In this document: positions 55,642 to 63,660 of the stretch, piece by piece | How the letters are laid out: every line of letters begins with the position of its first letter | Position numbering within the stretch: the first letter of the stretch is position 1 | NCBI GenBank assembly: GCA_903901055.1 | Contig: CAIUPO010000063.1 | Location: 1-64,000, forward strand | DNA from: an uncultured Bacteroidota bacterium | GTDB lineage: Bacteria > Bacteroidota > Bacteroidia > JABEUT01 | Reading direction: 5' to 3' | DNA length: 64,000 nucleotides | Notes under the pieces: model-generated | Database searches by the model: none | What the model was told of the DNA's origin: nothing | What the model saw: only the letters and a program-made list of their open reading frames with translations | Program-made: the position numbers and the translations under genes

Positions 55642-57507
55642 TCACCGGAGGATATTTAAATAGCCATCAGGAAGTTTGAATCCGGCAGTCTGAGCCATTA
55701 GCGCATACTTCATAGCATTTATGTTATCATTTGCTTTGTGATATGCCAGCGAAATGTCGTACATACAGTCTGACGCATCCGGCTTAAGCTGCAAATAGTG
55801 CTGGTAATCAGCAATTGCAAGATTAATTGCATTTACTTCCAATTCATCATTACCTCTATATAAATAATTGGATGGCTCATTTGGCAAGTATTTTATAATG
55901 GTAGTATAATCCTTAATGGCAAGGTCGTAGCGTTGTATTGCATTGTACGTTATGGCTCTGTCCATGTAAATGGTTACGAGAGAATCGTTACAGGCAATCG
56001 CTTTATCATATTCCCTGATGGAATTAGCAATTTGCCCATGCATTCCATAAATATTTGCCATGTTTTTGTAAACCGTTGGGAAATGGGTATTCATATTTTC
56101 AAGAATGGTATAATTCTTTAGGGCATTCGCTGTATCACCTTTTTCTACATAATAGTCTCCAAGGTTCATATAAGCAACCTGCGAGCCCGAACCGGGGTAT
56201 TTTGATAACACGTCAGTCCATAACGATTCTGCATCGTGCCAAACCTTGGTACGGGTATAACAAAGCACAAAAAACAAGAGAGACATCCCTCCCAACCCAA
56301 CCACGGCAACATTCTTGGTGGAAGGCTTCGCAGAAATCCATTCATTCGCCAGGCATGCAATAATAAAAACCAATCCGAAGTAAGACAGATAAGTATATCT
56401 GTCAGCTATAATAACCCCTCCTGCCGAAACAAATTGCAGCACAAATAAAATATTAAACAGATAAAAACTTAGCCCGAATAAAGTTATCCGATAAAGGTTT
56501 TCTTTCTTTTTCCACTTAAAATAGAATGGGATTGAACCTATCAATATTGCAGTTAATGGCATTAAATAATATATGGGTGGGATAGGAATATTTGTTCCCA
56601 ATTCAGGGTAAGGATAAAAGGCGCTTAGGTTAAATGGAACTAAAAATTTAACCACGTACATGGTGAACCCATAAGAGGCAAAAAGAATCCTGTCTAAAAA
56701 TGGGATTGCCGAAAAGGATGTTACCGAACCTCCACCTGCTGCTAGTTTGTAAGTAACTATTGCACCAATAACAGATACTGCAAACAATGGCAGTTTCTCT
56801 ATAATTAATCCTTTAAGATTTTTTCTTTTCAAAAGGATGTCAATAGAAAGCAAACTCAAGGGAAATGTTATTGCCATTGGCTTTGATAATAATGACAAGA
56901 TAAACCAAAGGACCACCAACAAATACTGACTTATTTTTTTATCTCTTACATAAAACAAATAAGCAATAAGCCCCGCTAAATAAAAGAACGTATAAAGCAC
57001 ATCCTTTCGCTCGGAAATCCAGGAAACCGACTCCACGTGCATTGGATGGATGCCGTGCCATAGGGCACATAACCCGGCTAACCAGTAGACATATTTCACC
57101 TGTTTATAACCAACCTTAACCATGGCGTTGAACAGGAGAATTACTAGCCAGAATATTAGACAAGTGTTTATAAGATGAATTAAAATATTAGTCAGGTAAT
57201 AAGCTGATGGGCTTAATCCGGAGAAGTGATAATTAACCGCAAGAGACAGCATTGTAAGTGGATGGAAGTAGTTATTCGTGATGTCGTGGAACAACATCAT
57301 CTTAAGGTTTTCGCCTGAAAAATTTTGGATGTACAGGTTCTTCACCACGTAGTAGGAATCATCCCAATTGGTGAATTGGTTGCTTAATGAATTGTGAAAA
57401 CAAATAAACGTGAGTATTACAATACCAAGCAGCAAAACCCAGCCTAACCGCTTACTCGATTTCCTAATTGTAACCGGATTATTTTTTTGGGGTACGGTTT
57501 TCTTCAC
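55642..57507 (-). CDS. TMTC-like membrane glycosyltransferase with C-terminal TPRs, copy 3
   Basis: The shortest copy, 621 residues, with FTNWDDSYYVVKN, HGIHPMHVESVSWISERKD and five or so TPRs (TVYKNMANIYGMHGQIANSI onward). The N-terminal tail is only about 20 residues. Its start lies 11 bases after the dapD stop, so it is very likely transcribed with dapD. All three copies keep the acidic pair and the HxxHVES motif, so none looks inactive. Confidence 0.85.
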   Translation of the reverse strand: MKKTVPQKNNPVTIRKSSKRLGWVLLLGIVILTFICFHNSLSNQFTNWDDSYYVVKNLYIQNFSGENLKMMLFHDITNNYFHPLTMLSLAVNYHFSGLSPSAYYLTNILIHLINTCLIFWLVILLFNAMVKVGYKQVKYVYWLAGLCALWHGIHPMHVESVSWISERKDVLYTFFYLAGLIAYLFYVRDKKISQYLLVVLWFILSLLSKPMAITFPLSLLSIDILLKRKNLKGLIIEKLPLFAVSVIGAIVTYKLAAGGGSVTSFSAIPFLDRILFASYGFTMYVVKFLVPFNLSAFYPYPELGTNIPIPPIYYLMPLTAILIGSIPFYFKWKKKENLYRITLFGLSFYLFNILFVLQFVSAGGVIIADRYTYLSYFGLVFIIACLANEWISAKPSTKNVAVVGLGGMSLLFFVLCYTRTKVWHDAESLWTDVLSKYPGSGSQVAYMNLGDYYVEKGDTANALKNYTILENMNTHFPTVYKNMANIYGMHGQIANSIREYDKAIACNDSLVTIYMDRAITYNAIQRYDLAIKDYTTIIKYLPNEPSNYLYRGNDELEVNAINLAIADYQHYLQLKPDASDCMYDISLAYHKANDNINAMKYALMAQTAGFKLPDGYLNILR

Positions 57508-57518
57508 GAAAAAAAATT

Positions 57519-58334
57519 TTAAACCGGAACATGGTAATCCCTCAACACCTCGTTCAGCGAAGTTTTTGTATCCGTACTTTCTTTGCGCTTGCCGATAATG
57601 AGGGCACAGTTTACATGGTAATTTCCGGCAGGGAATTTCTTTTCATACGAACCCGGAATAACCACCGACCGCGATGGCACCACCCCTTTATATTCAATAG
57701 GCTTGTCACCACTCACATCAATTATTTTAGTTGACTGAGTCAACACCACATTAGCACCAAGCACCGCTTCTTTCTCCACTCTCACGCCTTCTACCACTAT
57801 GCAACGGGAACCCACAAAGCAGTTATCTTCAATAATAACTGGTGCGGCTTGTGGAGGTTCAAGCACCCCTCCTATTCCAACGCCTCCGCTTAAATGCACA
57901 TTTTTACCAATCTGGGCACAGGAGCCCACCGTAGCCCATGTATCAATCATAGTTCCGCTATCAACATACGCACCAATATTTACATACGATGGCATCATAA
58001 TTACTCCCGGAGCAAGATAAGAACCATACCGTGCAATGCCATGCGGAACAACCCTGATACCTTTTTCTTCGAAATCTTTTTTCAAAGGGATTTTGTCAAA
58101 GAACTCAATATCTCCCGCTTGTATTTTTTTTGAGGTCTGGATAGGGAAATAAAGCAGTATTGCTTTCTTCACCCATTCATTTACTTTCCAGGCATCACCT
58201 ACTGGTTCAGCTACACGAACCTCGCCCCTGTCGAGCATTTCGATAACCTTTAGAATAGTATTTCTCGATTCTGCATCTTTCAGCATTTCCCGGTCATCCC
58301 AGATATTATTTATAAGTTCAATTTCGTTGTTCAT
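57519..58334 (-). CDS. dapD: Tetrahydrodipicolinate N-succinyltransferase
   Basis: A 271-residue left-handed beta-helix acyltransferase of the lysine/diaminopimelate pathway. The N-terminal helical part (residues 1-80) is followed by hexapeptide repeats, with the PPQAAPVIIEDNCFVGSRCIVVEGV loop and GGVGIGGVLEPP conserved, and the C-terminal tail RSVVIPGSYEKKFPAGNYHVNCALIIGKR. First gene of the leftward operon dapD-TMTC(x3)-tsaC-cca, promoter box at 58352-58359. Confidence 0.95.
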   Translation of the reverse strand: MNNEIELINNIWDDREMLKDAESRNTILKVIEMLDRGEVRVAEPVGDAWKVNEWVKKAILLYFPIQTSKKIQAGDIEFFDKIPLKKDFEEKGIRVVPHGIARYGSYLAPGVIMMPSYVNIGAYVDSGTMIDTWATVGSCAQIGKNVHLSGGVGIGGVLEPPQAAPVIIEDNCFVGSRCIVVEGVRVEKEAVLGANVVLTQSTKIIDVSGDKPIEYKGVVPSRSVVIPGSYEKKFPAGNYHVNCALIIGKRKESTDTKTSLNEVLRDYHVPV

Positions 58335-58351
58335 AGTCTTTGTTGTTGGTG

Positions 58352-58359
58352 CAAAGATA
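58352..58359 (-). promoter_or_regulatory. Predicted -7 box for the dapD operon
   Basis: Reverse strand TATCTTTG matches TAnnTTTG, 17 bases before the dapD ATG. No comparable box was seen before the following five genes, which fits one transcript. Confidence 0.55.
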
Positions 58360-58438
58360 AAAAATCACTAGGTACTCACCCATATCAAGTTGAGTAAATA
58401 GACAATGTGAAACAAAATGGAAAATAGATAAGGAAGTA

Positions 58439-59131
58439 TTATTTAATTTTAGCTAATTCCCCATATTTGAGTTCACCCAACGCTCCATTCGCATCACATT
58501 TTACTATACATATTTTATTGTCTTTTAGCGAAATTATTTTACCAGTATACCATGTATCTTTATCTTTCCAAGTCACATTATCATCAACTTTAAACCCATT
58601 AAAGGAAGCCCCTACGATTGTTCCGCTAATTTTAGCCAACTCACTATATTTAAGTTCACCAATCACACCATTCTCAATACATTTAAGTATACAAGTTTTG
58701 CTATCCTTTAGAGAAATTATTACCCCTGTATACCAATTACCAGAAATCTGCCATGTTACTGTATCCTGAGCCTTAAACCCATTGGATATAGATTCAAGTG
58801 CTATTCCCCAAACATCACCTTCAACAGAATAGTATTGGTGTTCACTGCTAACCATTACCATATATATTCTGGCATTCATAATATATTCACCACCTTGCAC
58901 ATTTTGCACAGTTTCATCAATTGCTTGTTGTATTGTTTCAGCGCGGGACTTTTTACGTTCTTCATTACTTGCGCCAACATATGTCTGTATTAGGTGGTAG
59001 TTTTGGCTATGGTCTATATTGCGGTTGGAAATCATATTTAATTGACCTATTTGCACTACCTTAATGCTTTGGCATGAGATTAGAATTAAACTAATAATAG
59101 CTACTCCCAATAACCTTTTATTTGATTTCAT
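58439..59131 (-). CDS. Lipoprotein with two tandem SH3/Tudor-like repeats
   Basis: A 230-residue protein with a lipobox and Cys20 (LILISC). Residues 21-115 form a mixed region; residues 117-169 and 178-230 are two copies of one 53-residue unit (NGFK..D.VTW....WYTG.IISLKD.K.CI.KC..NG..GELKY.ELAKI). The short-strand, Trp-containing pattern resembles SH3 or Tudor folds, but the ligand is unknown. The repeats are alike at over half of their positions, so the duplication is not ancient. Own promoter at 59159-59166. Confidence 0.72.
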   Translation of the reverse strand: MKSNKRLLGVAIISLILISCQSIKVVQIGQLNMISNRNIDHSQNYHLIQTYVGASNEERKKSRAETIQQAIDETVQNVQGGEYIMNARIYMVMVSSEHQYYSVEGDVWGIALESISNGFKAQDTVTWQISGNWYTGVIISLKDSKTCILKCIENGVIGELKYSELAKISGTIVGASFNGFKVDDNVTWKDKDTWYTGKIISLKDNKICIVKCDANGALGELKYGELAKIK

Positions 59132-59158
59132 TATATTCTAATTTTTTAAGTTAAAAAA

Positions 59159-59166
59159 CAAATATA
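59159..59166 (-). promoter_or_regulatory. Predicted -7 box for the tandem-repeat lipoprotein gene
   Basis: Reverse strand TATATTTG matches TAnnTTTG, 27 bases before ATG 59131. Confidence 0.45.
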
Positions 59167-59329
59167 AAAATTATTTATTAATCTACTCATCTCTTCTTCT
59201 AAATGATTAACGCCTGAAATACCCTATTAATATTGGTAAAGGGTACCGATTTTTCTTAAAGGCATTAAATATTAAATCGGGACTAATTTATCTCCTATAT
59301 ATCTTAGGGGACAACTCAAAAACAAAAAC

Positions 59330-59527
59330 ATGACTAAAGAACAAACATTAGTCTGGCTAAACAGAGAAATTGAAGCCTATCAAAAAGCAATTTCGTGGGA
59401 ATATATTTCCCAATTTGAAAAAAGTAAGACTGCAATAACAATCATAGCTTTACAAAACCAAAAAAGGGATTTAGTTTTATGTAATTACATAAATCTAACA
59501 CACCCTCAATACTTCAAGGTTTTGTAA
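59330..59527 (+). CDS. Small hypothetical protein (65 residues)
   Basis: A 65-residue frame starting ATG with an early amphipathic helix (MTKEQTLVWLNREIEAYQKAISWEY) and no homologue that I recognise. It has plausible codon use and no overlap with other genes, but no promoter box or ribosome site supports it. Confidence 0.4.
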   Translation: MTKEQTLVWLNREIEAYQKAISWEYISQFEKSKTAITIIALQNQKRDLVLCNYINLTHPQYFKVL

Positions 59528-59609
59528 ATTAATTATATTGTTATGAACTTTACAAAATGACTTTTCCCCTCTCTACAGGTAGAGAGGGCCGCAGAGGTGA
59601 GTAATATAC

Positions 59610-59617
59610 TACCTTTG
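59610..59617 (+). promoter_or_regulatory. Predicted -7 box for ruvX
   Basis: TACCTTTG matches TAnnTTTG and ends six bases before ATG 59624, so the transcript would be nearly leaderless. Confidence 0.5.
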
Positions 59618-59623
59618 CCCTCC

Positions 59624-60061
59624 ATGAAACGTATCCTCGCTATTGATTACGGAAACAAGCGCACAGGCATTGCCGTTACTGATCCCTCGCAAATTATTGC
59701 ATCGGGCCTCACCACCGTTCGCACCCATGATTTATTTACTTTTCTTACTGAATATCTGGCAAAAGAACAGGTAGAAAGTATTGTAGTTGGTGAGCCTAAG
59801 AACCTTGATAATACGCCTACCCATGGCACACTTCCGGCTCTTGAATTTATAAAAAGATTGAAAGTTAAGTTTCCGGATATGCCAATTTATAGGGTCGATG
59901 AACGCTTCACCTCTAAAATGGCATTCCAGGCAATGATAGACGGAGGATTAAAGAAAAAAGACCGTCAAAATAAAGGCACTGTAGACATGGTGAGCGCCGC
60001 TATAATCCTGCAATCTTTCATGGAAATGAAAAAAAGCGGCAATCTTCCTAATCAAGTATGA
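59624..60061 (+). CDS. ruvX: RuvX/YqgF family protein (pre-16S rRNA nuclease)
   Basis: A 145-residue RNase-H-fold nuclease from ATG 59624; an in-frame ATG at 59597 would precede the promoter box. LAIDYGNKRTGIAVTDP, VVGEPKNLDNT and YRVDERFTS hold the acidic active-site residues, and TVDMVSAAIILQ ends the fold. The family acts in 16S rRNA 5' maturation. Its TGA stop lies within the left inverted repeat (60058-60075) of the adjoining element, so the element may have fixed the present C terminus (NLPNQV). Confidence 0.88.
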   Translation: MKRILAIDYGNKRTGIAVTDPSQIIASGLTTVRTHDLFTFLTEYLAKEQVESIVVGEPKNLDNTPTHGTLPALEFIKRLKVKFPDMPIYRVDERFTSKMAFQAMIDGGLKKKDRQNKGTVDMVSAAIILQSFMEMKKSGNLPNQV

Positions 60062-60075
60062 ACTATGAATTATGA
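60058..60075 (+). repeat. Left 18-bp inverted repeat of the four-helix-bundle element
   Basis: ATGAACTATGAATTATGA, the exact reverse complement of 60434-60451. It contains the ruvX stop codon and the start codon of the broken gene. Confidence 0.85.
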
Positions 60076-60432
60076 CCAATAATGACAGAAGGGATATATT
60101 AAAAGATAAGAGCTTCAAGCTTGCTAATAGAATCATTAAACTCTACATGTACCTTTCGAAGAATAATGATTCCTACATTTTAAACAAACAGCTTTTACGC
60201 TGCGGAACTTCTGTAGGTGCAATGGTAAAACGCTGAAAGCAAACCAGATTTTATTCATAAACTAGGTATTGCTCAGAAAGAATGCGATGAAACAATGTAT
60301 TGGTTGGAATTACTTAAAGATAACAAGTTCATTACAGAAGCCCAATTCAAAAGCATTTATAACGATGCTGAAGAATTATTAAAAATTATTAAAAGCGCTA
60401 TTCTTACCACTAAAAGTTCAATTCGTAAATAG
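60072..60432 (+). pseudogene. Broken four-helix-bundle protein (23S rRNA intervening-sequence protein family)
   Basis: The frame from ATG 60072 reads MTNNDRRDILKDKS...LLRCGTSVGAMVKR and stops at TGA 60234-60236. The other frame, from about 60229, continues as NAESKPDFIHKLGIAQKECDETMYWLELLKDN...SSIRK to TAG 60432. Both halves match the four-helix-bundle/IVP family in order, and the junction lacks the usual R-E-A-E residues before NAES. I infer an 11-base deletion that shifted the frame. The whole gene (360 bases) lies between the 18-bp inverted repeats 60058-60075 and 60434-60451. Confidence 0.85.
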
Positions 60433-60433
60433 T

Positions 60434-60451
60434 TCATAATTCATAGTTCAT
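60434..60451 (+). repeat. Right 18-bp inverted repeat of the four-helix-bundle element
   Basis: TCATAATTCATAGTTCAT, the exact inverse of the left repeat, beginning one base after the gene's TAG. Confidence 0.85.
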
Positions 60452-60466
60452 CGTTATTAAATTTAC

Positions 60467-60474
60467 TATTTTTG
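60467..60474 (+). promoter_or_regulatory. Predicted -7 box for def
   Basis: TATTTTTG matches TAnnTTTG and ends 11 bases before ATG 60486. Confidence 0.45.
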
Positions 60475-60485
60475 GCGACCCAATT

Positions 60486-61073
60486 ATGATACTACCTATT
60501 GTTGCATTCGGCGATCCGGTTCTGAAAAAGAAGGCGGTGGATATTACCAAAGATTATCCGGGGCTATCCCAGTTTATCGCCAACATGTTTGATACCATGA
60601 AAAACGCCAAAGGCGTTGGCCTTGCCGCACCACAGGTGGGCGTGTCAATTCGTTTGTTTATTATAGATGCTTCCCCGTATGCTGCCGACGAAGATGATGA
60701 TGACGAGGATGATGAAACAGCAGAATTGAAAGACTTCAGGAAAATATTCATCAATGCACGAATCCTTGAAGAGGATGGCACCAAATGGAAGTTCAACGAA
60801 GGTTGCCTTAGCATTCCTACCATTCGAGAGGATGTAGAAAGAAAGCCTGATTTGCGCATTAAATACATGGATGAAAACTTTGTAGAACAGGAAGAAACAT
60901 ATAGTGGAGTCCGTGCCCGGATTATACAACATGAGTACGACCATATAGATGGAATTCTGTTTACAGACCGTATTAATCCATTACGCAAACAGTTATTGAA
61001 ACGGAAACTCACCGATATTTCTAAAGGTATTGTTGACGTTAGTTACAAAATGAAATTTCCTTTAAAAAAATAA
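60486..61073 (+). CDS. def: Peptide deformylase
   Basis: A 195-residue metallo-enzyme that removes formyl groups from new proteins. GVGLAAPQVG (43-52, Gln50), EGCLSIP (Cys107) and HEYDH (His149, Glu150, His153) give a complete site. Between the first and second motifs an acidic insert of about 16 residues (DEDDDDEDDETAELKD) lengthens a surface loop. It is followed three bases later by a TPR lipoprotein gene. Upstream is the broken mobile-looking element. Confidence 0.94.
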   Translation: MILPIVAFGDPVLKKKAVDITKDYPGLSQFIANMFDTMKNAKGVGLAAPQVGVSIRLFIIDASPYAADEDDDDEDDETAELKDFRKIFINARILEEDGTKWKFNEGCLSIPTIREDVERKPDLRIKYMDENFVEQEETYSGVRARIIQHEYDHIDGILFTDRINPLRKQLLKRKLTDISKGIVDVSYKMKFPLKK

Positions 61074-61076
61074 ACC

Positions 61077-61646
61077 ATGAGAACAAAAAGAATAGTAGCC
61101 ATCGGCTTTTCCATCTTAGCTATAAGCTTTTATGCTTGCAATGGAGACAAAGACAATAAAGGAGCTGCGGGTATGTCAAGGCAAACCTGCATTGATTCAA
61201 TGAATGCGATAGATTCAAAACTCAAAAACATAACTACTCCTGACCCTGTTAGTTATGGTAAAGCAATAACGGCATGGACTAATTTTGCAACCAACTTCCC
61301 GAATGATACTCTTGCACCTGTATGCCTGTTCAGGGCTGCGTCATTTGCATCCAGCCTAAACCAATATCAACGTGCACTCAGCCTTTATGACACCATTGCA
61401 AAAAAATACCCTAACTTTTACAAAGCTGCCGAGTGCGCTTTTTCCCACGGAAATATTTACGAAGACAAAATGAAAGACACTGCAAAAGCCCGTGTTTACT
61501 ACCAATTGGTATTAGATAAATACCCCAAAGACCAATGGGCAATGCAAGCTCGCTTTGCATTAAAAAATCTCGGTAAAACCCCTGACGAGATTATCAATAG
61601 CTTTCCGTCAAAAGACTCAGATAAGGACGGCTCCGGAACAAAATAG
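61077..61646 (+). CDS. TPR-containing lipoprotein
   Basis: A 189-residue lipoprotein with lipobox Cys21 (LAISFYAC). Three helix-pair repeats follow (YGKAITAWTNFATNFPNDTLAPV, CLFRAASFASSLNQYQRALSLYDTIAKKYPNF, ARVYYQLVLDKYPKDQWAMQARFALK), like BamD/CpoB-type TPR proteins. C-terminal end is Asp/Ser-rich. Probable outer-membrane or periplasmic assembly factor, partner unknown. Starts three bases after def; convergent with the TonB pair. Confidence 0.78.
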   Translation: MRTKRIVAIGFSILAISFYACNGDKDNKGAAGMSRQTCIDSMNAIDSKLKNITTPDPVSYGKAITAWTNFATNFPNDTLAPVCLFRAASFASSLNQYQRALSLYDTIAKKYPNFYKAAECAFSHGNIYEDKMKDTAKARVYYQLVLDKYPKDQWAMQARFALKNLGKTPDEIINSFPSKDSDKDGSGTK

Positions 61647-61653
61647 CTCTTAA

Positions 61654-62184
61654 CTATTGAAGCCTGAACTTGAAAGGGAGCATATAATATACACTCACTT
61701 TTTTGCCATACATACTTCCTGGAGTCCATTTAGGCATTGACTTCAGGCATTCAGTAGCCGCATCTATAAGCATTTTATTCCTCCCTTTTTGAACACTTAC
61801 CCTACCAACCACTCCAGTAGAATCAACCACAAAACGCATGTAAATTGTTTCTTCAATACCCGCTTCTTTCGCAGCCTGGGGGTATTTTAAATTCTTCTTA
61901 ATAAAGTTATACATGGCTGATTCCCCGCCGGGAAAATCAGGCATTCTTTCAACATATATTTTGGGTCCAGTATCAGGTGGGTTAACATACCCAAGGCCAT
62001 CGATTGATTGTGGAGCATCTTCTTCGCCGTTTTGTGTCGAGTTGGTATGAATAGTATCATAATAAGAAATAGGCGGTGGCGGATATACTGAATCCTTTTT
62101 ATGGTGGTGCTTTTTTGGGTGAGACTGTGCAAATCCACCATAAAAAGAAACTAAAAAGACAAAAAGGAAACCAATTGATTTCAT
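61654..62184 (-). CDS. Soluble TonB C-terminal-domain protein, copy 1
   Basis: A 176-residue protein: signal peptide (MKSIGFLFVFLVSFYGGFAQ), a His/Lys linker (HPKKHHHKKD), then a TonB C-terminal domain (MPDFPGGESAMYNFIKKNLKYPQAAKEAGIEETIYMRFVVDSTGVV...MPKWTPG). It lacks the membrane anchor of TonB, so it is periplasmic or surface-linked and may act in trans or not at all in energy transfer. A close paralogue follows at 62193. Confidence 0.85.
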   Translation of the reverse strand: MKSIGFLFVFLVSFYGGFAQSHPKKHHHKKDSVYPPPPISYYDTIHTNSTQNGEEDAPQSIDGLGYVNPPDTGPKIYVERMPDFPGGESAMYNFIKKNLKYPQAAKEAGIEETIYMRFVVDSTGVVGRVSVQKGRNKMLIDAATECLKSMPKWTPGSMYGKKVSVYYMLPFKFRLQ

Positions 62185-62192
62185 ACTAAACT

Positions 62193-62744
62193 TTATTGGA
62201 GGTGGAAACTTAGCGGCAGGTTATATCCTGTCCTGATTTTTTTATGATTCATTTTGGCAGGAGTCCATTTGGGCATATTTTCTATACACCTTATGGATTC
62301 TTTGTTGAACATTTCATTAGCCGATTTAATAATTTTTATGTGTATAACACTTCCTGAAGTGTCAATTATAAAGGATAAATACACTTTACCTTCAATGCCT
62401 GCTTCCTTTGCCATTTCGGGATATTTCAGATTCATCCGTATATACCTGTACATTGCTTCCTGCCCTCCCGGAAATTGAGCCTCTTCATCAGGCACCATAA
62501 ATTTTATGGCAGATGTATCCCCATTTCCGACAGGGGCATCATCTTTACTTCCCGCAGTTCTGTTCAAAATCGACCTGTCTGTTATTTCCATAGGAGGAGG
62601 TACCACATCAGAATCTAAAGCAACAGGTGGAGTTGTAAACCTTATTGTATCGTGCTTTTTATGCGTATGTTTTTTTGTGCTATGAGTTTGGGCCTGCATT
62701 CCAATCACAGGTATTATCATTAACACAACAAAATATTTTATCAT
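62193..62744 (-). CDS. Soluble TonB C-terminal-domain protein, copy 2
   Basis: A 183-residue paralogue eight bases upstream of copy 1 in transcription order. Signal peptide MIKYFVVLMIIPVIGMQAQ, a His/Lys linker and the same domain (QFPGGQEAMYRYIRMNLKYPEMAKEAGIEGKVYLSFIIDTSGSV...MPKWTPAKM). The linker differs by a Thr/Ser/Val section. Likely one operon of duplicated genes. Confidence 0.85.
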   Translation of the reverse strand: MIKYFVVLMIIPVIGMQAQTHSTKKHTHKKHDTIRFTTPPVALDSDVVPPPMEITDRSILNRTAGSKDDAPVGNGDTSAIKFMVPDEEAQFPGGQEAMYRYIRMNLKYPEMAKEAGIEGKVYLSFIIDTSGSVIHIKIIKSANEMFNKESIRCIENMPKWTPAKMNHKKIRTGYNLPLSFHLQ

Positions 62745-62796
62745 CGGGATAATTTAAATCCCATCAAAGTAACGAATTTAAAACAGGCTATAAATA

Positions 62797-62824
62797 ACAA
62801 ACCCCGGCAAAAACCGGGGTTTGT
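62797..62824 (-). terminator. Rho-independent terminator-like hairpin
   Basis: A perfect 11-bp stem (62797-62807 with 62814-62824, ACAAACCCCGG) with a six-base loop. It lies 67 bases after the stop of the DUF4412-like gene (minus strand). The following T tract is weak (TATTTATA). Confidence 0.7.
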
Positions 62825-62891
62825 GAAAAAAGTTTTGTTATCGGCGTTCGACTCTTATTGTGCTCAGCCTAATTGCCTGCTGGGCATCCGC

Positions 62892-63578
62892 CTAATTGCC
62901 TCCGCTCATCTTTTTCTGAATGTCGGCAGACATTTCTTCTGCAGTCATCAGCGCATATCCGCTTGGCACTTTAAAAGCATCCTCAGAAACAGTTTGCTTT
63001 TCAACTTTGGTTGCTGTCATTGAAACAGTCATACCGCGTTGTTTCATGCTATATTCCATAGGAAATCCTTTTAAGCCTTTAAACTGGCCCGAGCCACCTT
63101 CATAATATGGAAGCTCAGTGGTATAATATACGTTGGAGATATAGGACTGTCCATCTTTTCCGGTAACGGTAATGTCAGCTCTTTTGCAAACATACCCTGC
63201 TATTGTTTTGGTGCTATCGACATACTTAATATCCGGAGATTTATCATCCTTCTTGGTCTTGTCGTTTTTAAGTTGGTATTTATTCCCCATCACTTCCACC
63301 AGGATAATCGGATCATCCGGTGTTTTCTTATCGGTAAAATAAATCTGTTTTGACATACCCATATCCACCATGGTCTTGGTTCTGTCGCCTTTAATATAAA
63401 CCTTCACCGAACTGTTCTGCATCATTGCAGCAGCTTGTGGGTTATCTACCGAAACGGAATAAGTAACAACTCCTTCAAACGCATCTGCGTTTGTGGTGGT
63501 AGTTGATTTTGGCGCAACAAATGCCGAAATGGCAAATGCTATTCCAGCTAAAGATGCTGCTAATGCTATTTTTTTCAT
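62892..63578 (-). CDS. DUF4412/GLPGLI-like exported protein, copy 1
   Basis: About 228 residues from ATG 63578 (signal MKKIALAASLAGIAFAISAFVAP); a frame to 63602 overlaps the promoter box. The mature part has FEGVVTYSVSV, a KVYIKGDRTKTMVDMG strand pair, TKTIAGYVCKRADITVTGKDG, and FKVPSGYALMTAEEM near the end, as in DUF4412. The function is unknown; such proteins bind or sense extracellular ligands in some models, but I have no evidence here. Confidence 0.78.
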   Translation of the reverse strand: MKKIALAASLAGIAFAISAFVAPKSTTTTNADAFEGVVTYSVSVDNPQAAAMMQNSSVKVYIKGDRTKTMVDMGMSKQIYFTDKKTPDDPIILVEVMGNKYQLKNDKTKKDDKSPDIKYVDSTKTIAGYVCKRADITVTGKDGQSYISNVYYTTELPYYEGGSGQFKGLKGFPMEYSMKQRGMTVSMTATKVEKQTVSEDAFKVPSGYALMTAEEMSADIQKKMSGGN

Positions 63579-63599
63579 TGGTTTGTTTTTTTGATAGCC

Positions 63600-63607
63600 C
63601 AAAATTA
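63600..63607 (-). promoter_or_regulatory. Predicted -7 box for the DUF4412-like gene
   Basis: Reverse strand TAATTTTG matches TAnnTTTG, 21 bases before ATG 63578. Confidence 0.4.
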
Positions 63608-63660
63608 AGCTAAATATTTTAATCTGTGTTTAATACAATTAAAAACCGCACTTTCTATGC

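Noticed and set aside
60062-60485. Sequencing error as the only cause of the broken four-helix-bundle gene
   Set aside because: The junction lacks about four family residues as well as shifting the frame, which fits a deletion better than a single-base error, although assembly error cannot be fully excluded.
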